From NCBI RefSeq assembly GCF_014201515.1, contig NZ_JACHEQ010000005.1, positions 107,472-171,471 of the forward strand: a DNA stretch of 64,000 nt, read 5' to 3'. Shown piece by piece: positions 58,608 to 64,000 of the stretch (the stretch's first letter is position 1; the number at the start of each line of letters is the position of its first letter). The position numbers and the translations under genes were made by a program. Source of the stretch: Anoxybacillus mongoliensis (GTDB lineage Bacteria > Bacillota > Bacilli > Bacillales > Anoxybacillaceae). The notes under the pieces are model-generated. The model searched no databases. It saw nothing but the letters and a program-made list of their open reading frames with translations, and had not been told where the DNA came from.

Positions 58608-60527
58608 ATGAGGCAAGCAATCGCTGTTATGGCTCCAGATGGAAAAATTTTAGGAGCGGACGAACATTTTTTTCGTCATTTTTATCATCTTCATGTGAAC
58701 CGAGGGCTGCTAAAAAAGTTTATTTATGATGCAGAACATGGTCGCATGATTTCGTATGAAATCTTAAAGGAAGAAAATGAACAAAAAAATGTATATGTAC
58801 AAGCAACGGCTTTATGTAACAATGAGGGGGTGCTACAAGCCATTGTTGTGACATACCAGCATGAACCTTTTATTGATATGCGTCTGACGTCTTCTCTTTC
58901 TTCAATAGCGTCTGAATTTACATTTATTTTATCATCAGATGGAGAAATTACGTACGTTTCGCCAAGCGCCCAACATGTGCTGAAATGTAAAGAAGAAGTT
59001 TGCAATCACGAACTATTTTCTTTTGTCCATCATGATGATATCCCTATTTTGATGGAAAAGTTACATATGATTTACGCCACAAAAGAGAAGGAAACAACCG
59101 TTGAATGTCGTTGGCGAACACGTGAAGGGCACTTTATATGGATTTATATGCATGCTCAACCATTGCTAAATGAAAAAAATGAGATTGAACATGTGATTGT
59201 TGTTGCGAAAGATATTACGAAATGGAAATGTTGCGAGGAAGCACTTGCAAAATTGAAAAATTTCGATTCGTTAACGGATATTCCTAATCGCTTTTATTTT
59301 GAAACGTATGTGGAACATATGATTCAACAAAAGAAACCATTTGCCTTATGTTATATTGATTTTGACAAAATTAAGTGGATTAACGATCGTTTTTCGTATC
59401 AAGCAGGAGATTTCTTTCTGCAAGAAGCTGTTCGTCGCATTCAGCAACATTTGCAACAGGAAGACTTTTTTGCTCGTATCGGTGGCGATGAGTTTGTCAT
59501 CGTGTTACATGACGTGAACAAAGAGACAATTGTTACACGCATGGAGCATTTACTTCAATCGTTTGTAGAGCCATTTCGATATAAAAAACATGTCATCCAA
59601 TCAGGCCTTTCTATTGGAGTGACGTTCTTTCCACAGGACGGTACGGATTTAGACACGTTGTTGAAGCAAGCCGATCAAGCGCTTTGTTATGCAAAGGAAC
59701 GAGGAAAAGGGTACCATTTTTATCATCCACAGCAAAATCGAAAAACGATGATTGAACAAGAATTGCCGCTCGCATTATTGAACAATCAGTTTTATTTATG
59801 CTACCAACCAAAAGTGTCGCTAGATAACAAAGCCATTATGGGAGTTGAGGCGCTCATGCGTTGGACACATCCGACGCTTGGAGCGATCTCACCATTAGAG
59901 TTTATCTCAATCGCAGAGAAAAACGGATTCATTTTTGAAATTACAACATGGGTGTTAAAAGAAGCGTGTCGACAAGTAAAACAATGGCAAGCCCATTTTC
60001 CAACACTAAAGCTCGCAGTGAATTTATCACCATTTTTACTAAATCGAAAAGAATTTGTGACACATGTGAAAAATATTTTGCAAGAAACACAGTTTCCACC
60101 AAACTATTTAATTTTAGAGATAACCGAAAGTGGGCTAATGGAAAATATCGAAACAGGAAAACATATTTTAACAGAGTTAAAACAGATCGGTATTCAAGTT
60201 GCGATTGACGATTTTGGTACTGGCTTTTCATCGCTTGCTTATATTCGTAATTTGCCTGTTTCGTTATTGAAAATCGACCGCTCGTTTATTCGTGACATCA
60301 CGGATAATTCGAAAGATGCAACGATCGTCGATACAATTATTCACTTAGCAAAAAGCTTAGATTTACAAGTACTTGCCGAAGGGGTGGAACGTGACGAACA
60401 AGTATCTTTATTACAAAAAATGGACTGCGATTTCGCCCAAGGGTTTTACTTTAGTCAGTCGTTAGAAGCAGAAAAGTTGTTGCAATGGCTCGAACAACAT
60501 AATCAATCGAAAGAGGCGCTTCATTAG
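58608..60527 (+). CDS. PAS-GGDEF-EAL cyclic-di-GMP protein
   Basis: 639 residues, no membrane segment. One PAS-like domain at about residues 1-90, a clear PAS at 100-205 (FTFILSSDGEITYVSPSA, WRTREGHFIWIYMHAQP), GGDEF at about 220-380 with intact RIGGDEFVI and EAL at about 390-635 with VEALMRW, NLSPFLL, EITESGL, DDFGTGFSSL and LAEGVE. Both active sites look intact, so it could make and degrade c-di-GMP; the direction may depend on the PAS signal. GAGGATG precedes the ATG. It is monocistronic and ends with a terminator before the nos genes. Confidence 0.92.
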   Translation: MRQAIAVMAPDGKILGADEHFFRHFYHLHVNRGLLKKFIYDAEHGRMISYEILKEENEQKNVYVQATALCNNEGVLQAIVVTYQHEPFIDMRLTSSLSSIASEFTFILSSDGEITYVSPSAQHVLKCKEEVCNHELFSFVHHDDIPILMEKLHMIYATKEKETTVECRWRTREGHFIWIYMHAQPLLNEKNEIEHVIVVAKDITKWKCCEEALAKLKNFDSLTDIPNRFYFETYVEHMIQQKKPFALCYIDFDKIKWINDRFSYQAGDFFLQEAVRRIQQHLQQEDFFARIGGDEFVIVLHDVNKETIVTRMEHLLQSFVEPFRYKKHVIQSGLSIGVTFFPQDGTDLDTLLKQADQALCYAKERGKGYHFYHPQQNRKTMIEQELPLALLNNQFYLCYQPKVSLDNKAIMGVEALMRWTHPTLGAISPLEFISIAEKNGFIFEITTWVLKEACRQVKQWQAHFPTLKLAVNLSPFLLNRKEFVTHVKNILQETQFPPNYLILEITESGLMENIETGKHILTELKQIGIQVAIDDFGTGFSSLAYIRNLPVSLLKIDRSFIRDITDNSKDATIVDTIIHLAKSLDLQVLAEGVERDEQVSLLQKMDCDFAQGFYFSQSLEAEKLLQWLEQHNQSKEALH

Positions 60528-60536
60528 CGTCTCTTT
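60511..60536 (+). terminator. Intrinsic terminator
   Basis: AAGAGGCGC and GCGTCTCTT pair around the stop codon region with a T run after. Confidence 0.75.
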
Positions 60537-60625
60537 TCACGTTTTGTTCACATATATTTTCTTTTTTCTTCACAAATTTACATTAATGTGGATGTATAAA
60601 AGATGAACATGAGGACTGAGTAAAC

Positions 60626-61957
60626 ATGCGTAGCTTATTTTTTTTGCTCATATCGATCGTTACACTTTTTTTTACAAAAACGGTATATGGAGAAAAGATC
60701 GAAGTACATAAACAGTTGCAACAAGCGATTGATGAAGCGCATACTGGCGACGTGTTAATCGTGAAAAAAGGGATATACAAAGGTCCAATTATCATTCGCA
60801 AGCCGCTTTATCTTGTTGCTGAACCCGGAGCGGTAGTTGATGGAGGAGGAAGCGAATATGTTGTGACCATTCGTGCTCCTCGCGTTCATGTCGAAGGGTT
60901 AACGGTTCGTAACAGCGCATATGGAAAAGGAGCTGGTGTGCTCATTCAAGAAAGTTCACATGTCACGTTGAAACACGTACGTATAGAACAGGTGCATTAC
61001 GGTGTTTATGTAGAAAAAGGAACACATATCAATCTCTTAAACAATGTTATTCGTGGACGAAATATTCACTTTGCTCAACGAGGAAACGGTATTCACCTAT
61101 TGAAGACAAGCCACGCTGTTGTGCGCGAAAATCATATTTCACGTGTGCAAGATGGCATTTATTTAGATTGGGCTAAACATACAGTGATCGAAAAAAACGA
61201 AGTAACGAATGCCCGATATGCCATTCATTTCATGTATGCTGAAGAAGGGGTGGCAAAAGAAAATGTGCTGGCAGAAAATATTAATGGAATCATGATGATG
61301 ATGTCAAAGCAGTTTAATATCGGACATAATACGATTGTTAGACAATTAGACTATCGTGGGTATGGGGCACTTATTTACGATAGCGAACATGTCGTAATGC
61401 ACAACAATACATTATCTTATAATAGCACAGCTTTATCGTTACAAAACGCACGTCATTGTCATATAAAAGACAATAAGTTTATCGGTAACTATCGTGCATT
61501 GCATAGTTTATATGAAAACCCCGACACAATTGTTTTCAAAAATAAGTTTTTGGGAAACATGGAAGACGCACTTGTTCAAGGTACACCTATTGCATTCGAT
61601 GATGGACATAAAGGGAATTATTGGGATACTTATCAGTTTTATGATTTCAACGACGATGGAATTGGTGATACCCCACATCGCATTCGTTCCATGTATAGTC
61701 GACTGTTACGGAAATGGCCAAGTGTGCAATTTTATTTTCAAAGTCCGGCGTTAGCACTTCTTGATACAACAGAGTCATTTTTTACACAAGCACAGGCGCA
61801 AGGGGAAGACCGTTTTCCGCTTATGGAAGTCATTCATAAGAAAAGTGAAACAAACGAAAGATCATGGCGACTTTTGTTGTTTGGGAGCATCTTATTAGTA
61901 AGCAGTTTGTCTATGTTTGCATATGGGAGGGGCATGAGATATGAAAAAAATCGCTAG
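60626..61957 (+). CDS. nosD: Nitrous oxide reductase maturation protein NosD
   Basis: 443 residues. A signal peptide (SLFFLLISIVTLFF) is followed by a right-handed parallel beta-helix of CASH repeats, seen in the recurring pattern such as HVTLKHVRIEQVHYGVYVEKG and HAVVRENHISRVQDGIYLDWA, and a C-terminal membrane helix (LLLFGSILLVSSLSMFAYG). NosD works outside the membrane with the ABC complex NosFY to assemble the sulfide-bridged copper cluster CuZ of nitrous oxide reductase. Start ATG with GAGGACTGAG upstream. It overlaps nosL by 17 bases and heads nosDLYF. Confidence 0.92.
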   Translation: MRSLFFLLISIVTLFFTKTVYGEKIEVHKQLQQAIDEAHTGDVLIVKKGIYKGPIIIRKPLYLVAEPGAVVDGGGSEYVVTIRAPRVHVEGLTVRNSAYGKGAGVLIQESSHVTLKHVRIEQVHYGVYVEKGTHINLLNNVIRGRNIHFAQRGNGIHLLKTSHAVVRENHISRVQDGIYLDWAKHTVIEKNEVTNARYAIHFMYAEEGVAKENVLAENINGIMMMMSKQFNIGHNTIVRQLDYRGYGALIYDSEHVVMHNNTLSYNSTALSLQNARHCHIKDNKFIGNYRALHSLYENPDTIVFKNKFLGNMEDALVQGTPIAFDDGHKGNYWDTYQFYDFNDDGIGDTPHRIRSMYSRLLRKWPSVQFYFQSPALALLDTTESFFTQAQAQGEDRFPLMEVIHKKSETNERSWRLLLFGSILLVSSLSMFAYGRGMRYEKNR

Positions 61958-62390
61958 TCTTTTATTTGCATGTTTTCTTGCCGCATGTAGTGGAGAGAAG
62001 ACGTATGAACCCGAAGACATTAATCCAGATATTGATGTATGTGTTGTTTGCAATATGAGTATCGTAGCAGAACAGTATGCGACAGAAGCGATTTTAAAAG
62101 ATGGAACGGTGCATAAATTTGACGATATCGGTTGCATGGTGGAATGGATGAATAAGCAAAACAACGATGGCATAGCTAAGCTGTATGTTAGGGATGTAAC
62201 AAACGGGAAATGGATTGAGCTTGAGCACGCTGTTTATGTATACAATCCAAATTATTGGACGCCGATGAACTATGGGGTCGTTTCATTTGCAAACGAAAAA
62301 CACGCCAAAGAGTACATGGAACAAGAAGGAAAAGGAGAGGTATGGACGTATGAGCAACTAAAAAAACATCGGTGGGGATTTGAACGATGA
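61941..62390 (+). CDS. nosL: Copper chaperone lipoprotein NosL
   Basis: 149 residues. A lipoprotein signal (FLAACSG) is followed by the NosL domain, with the Cu(I)-binding CVVCNMSI, the segment DGTVHKFDDIGCMVEWM, and a Tyr-rich end (NPNYWTPMNYGVVSFANEKHAKEYM). NosL delivers Cu(I) for CuZ assembly in nitrous oxide reductase. GGGAGGGG lies upstream inside the end of nosD, and its stop overlaps nosY by 4 bases, so the genes are tightly coupled. Confidence 0.93.
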   Translation: MKKIASLLFACFLAACSGEKTYEPEDINPDIDVCVVCNMSIVAEQYATEAILKDGTVHKFDDIGCMVEWMNKQNNDGIAKLYVRDVTNGKWIELEHAVYVYNPNYWTPMNYGVVSFANEKHAKEYMEQEGKGEVWTYEQLKKHRWGFER

Positions 62391-63196
62391 ATACAGCGAT
62401 AAAGTACCAATGGATGATGATGATTCGTAGCAAATGGCTCATCACTTTTGCGGTTTTATTTGCTGTTCTATCATCAACTGTGATCGCCAGTAGCGGACAC
62501 GAGGCAGCAGGAGTATTTACACGTTCGACAGCGGCCTTATTAAATTTGTCCCTTTTACTTGTTCCGCTCGTTGCTCTATTAGCAGGTAGTTTGTTTATTG
62601 CAGGGGAAAAAGAAGATGGGCGACTATCGCTCATATTAACATATCCAGTCTCTACTCGTTCTTTAACGTTTGGTTTATATGTGGGAAGCTGTATGTCATT
62701 ATGGACAGTAGTTGCACTCGGATATGGAAGTGCGAGTGTCGCTCTTTTTGCAACAGGAGGAACATGGTCGACATTTTTTTTCCTTTCGTTTGCATTGACG
62801 ATCATATTAACGAGCATTTTTTTAGCTATCGCTTTATTCATTGGACTTGTTTCTTCTAGTCGTTTACAAGCGCTCGGTGTCAGCTTGTTTATTTGGGCGT
62901 TTTTCGTTTTATTTTATGAATTTATCGTATTATTTTTGTTATCAATCGTTCCAAAGCAATGGACCATTTTCTTATTTACTTTATCCATTATATTTAATCC
63001 GGTTGAACTCATGCGCGTTTGGACTGTAGCCGCTTTGAAAAGTAGCGCACTGTTTGGACCACAATTATATGAATGGTCAAAATGGGCAGAAAGCGCAAGT
63101 GGACAACTAGTATTTGTTGCGATCGCGTGCGTATGGATCATAGTACCGCTATTTTTAGCGAACGTATGGATGAAACGAGGGAAACGTCATGCTTGA
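62387..63196 (+). CDS. nosY: ABC transporter permease NosY
   Basis: 269 residues with six membrane segments, an ABC-2 type permease. The N-terminal segment (YQWMMMIRSKWLITFAVLFAVLSS) and the GSLFIAGEKEDGRLSLILTYPVSTRSLTFG cytoplasmic coupling stretch are typical of NosY. With NosF it forms the ATP-driven complex thought to supply the sulfur for the CuZ cluster through NosD. It overlaps nosL by 4 bases and nosF by 8. Confidence 0.9.
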   Translation: MNTAIKYQWMMMIRSKWLITFAVLFAVLSSTVIASSGHEAAGVFTRSTAALLNLSLLLVPLVALLAGSLFIAGEKEDGRLSLILTYPVSTRSLTFGLYVGSCMSLWTVVALGYGSASVALFATGGTWSTFFFLSFALTIILTSIFLAIALFIGLVSSSRLQALGVSLFIWAFFVLFYEFIVLFLLSIVPKQWTIFLFTLSIIFNPVELMRVWTVAALKSSALFGPQLYEWSKWAESASGQLVFVAIACVWIIVPLFLANVWMKRGKRHA

Positions 63197-63890
63197 GGTG
63201 AACCAGTTAACGAAAATATACAACGAGCAAAATAAAGTAGAAAACATTTCATTTTCTGTTCAGACAGGACAATGTTTAGCGTTATGCGGTGGTAACGGCG
63301 CAGGGAAAAGTACAATTATTAAAATGTTAATTGGACAGCTCACTCCAACAAAAGGAGACATATGTGTAAACGGAAAACAGGTTCAAAAAGATGATAAACA
63401 TTGGTTTTCCTTTATGCCGGATCATTTGCAATTTCCTTCGCTTTTAACAGGTTACGAAGTGTTATCTTTATTTGGACGATGGCAAGGAGCAACAGACGAG
63501 CGAGTCAAACAATGTTTGGATGTTGTCGGGTTAACAAATGATCGACATAAACAAATAAAGACATATTCAAAAGGAATGCAACAACGGCTCGCGTTTGCGC
63601 AGGCGCTTTTAGCGGATGCTCCATTGCTTATTTTAGACGAGCCAACAAACGGTTTGGATCCGTACTGGGTATGGGAATTCAAACGGCTTATTCTTTCTGA
63701 AAAAGAAAAGGGGAAAGCTATTATTTTTTCGACACATATGTTGTCGATCGTGGAAGAAATTGCAGATACTGTCGCGTTTATTCATCAAGGGCAAATGCTT
63801 ATATACGATTCAGTTTCTACACTGTGTCAAGATGGAAAGTCGTTAGAGTCTATATTTTTTGCACAAATTTCACAACATATGCCATACTGA
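63189..63890 (+). CDS. nosF: ABC transporter ATP-binding protein NosF
   Basis: 233 residues. Walker A CGGNGAGKSTIIK, signature YSKGMQQRLAFAQALLADAP (SKGMQQR is typical of NosF-type ATPases), Walker B LLILDEPTNGLDP and switch His in IIFSTHMLS. It powers the NosDFY complex. The GAGGG ribosome binding site is inside the end of nosY. It is the last complete gene of the window. Confidence 0.91.
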   Translation: MLEVNQLTKIYNEQNKVENISFSVQTGQCLALCGGNGAGKSTIIKMLIGQLTPTKGDICVNGKQVQKDDKHWFSFMPDHLQFPSLLTGYEVLSLFGRWQGATDERVKQCLDVVGLTNDRHKQIKTYSKGMQQRLAFAQALLADAPLLILDEPTNGLDPYWVWEFKRLILSEKEKGKAIIFSTHMLSIVEEIADTVAFIHQGQMLIYDSVSTLCQDGKSLESIFFAQISQHMPY

Positions 63891-64000
63891 AAAAGTAAGC
63901 GAATATATATACATGCACTTTAAAACCGTAACTTCTGTATGAACACCTTCTCCCATGGTTATACTGCTCCTAAATACTCATGTGTAAAAGGAGCGGAAAG
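63891..64000 (+). other. Intergenic end of window
   Basis: About 110 bases without a gene. AAAAGGAGCGG near the end (63987-63997) looks like a ribosome binding site, so another plus-strand gene probably starts just beyond the window. I see no terminator after nosF, so it may belong to the same operon. Confidence 0.4.

Noticed and set aside
62188..62841. 217-residue frame on the minus strand
   Set aside because: It is the antisense of nosL-nosY, whose protein motifs and overlaps are convincing.
1..64000. CRISPR arrays, insertion sequences, prophage, rRNA or tRNA genes
   Set aside because: I saw no regular direct repeats, no transposase or integrase frames and no cloverleaf or rRNA-like sequence on reading through.

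Overview
The window reads as chromosomal DNA of a moderately AT-rich, spore-forming Bacillaceae, most like a thermophilic Anoxybacillus/Geobacillus relative. The evidence is gene content (cotS-cotSA coat genes, xpaC-yaaN, mntABCD, AmtB, CoA-disulfide reductase, Ena-type spore proteins, nos accessory genes), strong AGGAGG-type ribosome binding sites, frequent GTG/TTG starts, and sites matching Bacillus regulators (MntR, CcpA, Fur, TnrA/GlnR, an ArsR-family operator, possibly CodY and CsoR/CstR). The genus is an inference. I found no rRNA, tRNA, CRISPR array, insertion sequence or prophage. Operators, promoters and terminators were called by eye.

Layout. 1-1.5 kb: the 3' half of trpB, with a terminator instead of trpA, then a small gene and a degenerate GGDEF membrane protein on the minus strand. 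1.5-5.5 kb: a YjiH-like membrane protein, a TudS(DUF523)-YbgA(DUF1722) fusion and a SteT-type amino-acid exchanger. 5.5-9.4 kb: the manganese importer mntABCD behind a leader with two MntR boxes and a hairpin, then a 42-residue membrane peptide gene. 9.5-14 kb: an MFS transporter, a histidine phosphatase, a TcaA-like membrane protein and xpaC-yaaN. 14-16.4 kb: a sulfur-transfer cluster of a cysteine-less membrane rhodanese, CoA-disulfide reductase-rhodanese and a single-domain rhodanese. 16.4-21.9 kb: an MFS transporter, a Ktr-type potassium transporter, an EamA exporter and a chemoreceptor.

21.9-29.6 kb is a xylose module. A membrane-anchored XylFII-like sensor, a LytS/YesM-type kinase and a YesN-type regulator precede the importer xylFGH, with a consensus cre site in the first promoter. 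29.9-35 kb is a complete branched-chain amino-acid importer (livJHMGF), followed by an orphan menC/N-acylamino-acid racemase homologue and an unknown gene. 36.7-37.5 kb holds a Fur-box gene for a small Cys-rich protein and a stand-alone DnaA domain-I protein with a coiled coil.

37.5-44.2 kb is a spore-surface region. It has two proteins with the DUF3992 fold of S-type endospore appendages (Ena), a Cys-rich protein built of two tandem repeats behind a sigma-K-like promoter, and the coat kinase/glycosyltransferase pair cotS-cotSA. A GNAT acetyltransferase, a nitrilase-family hydrolase and a glutathione peroxidase lie between them. 44.2-52.8 kb: a FAD oxidoreductase, an asymmetric heterodimeric ABC exporter, an MBL-fold hydrolase, an endonuclease I homologue without a signal peptide, and an ion-transporter-like protein. 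52.8-56 kb: AmtB flanked upstream by two TnrA/GlnR boxes, then a GlnD-like (DUF294) protein and a DnaQ-like exonuclease. 56-58.5 kb: a CzrA-type repressor and a CadA ATPase. 58.6-64 kb: a PAS-GGDEF-EAL protein, then nosD-nosL-nosY-nosF, the maturation genes of nitrous oxide reductase; nosZ is not in the window.
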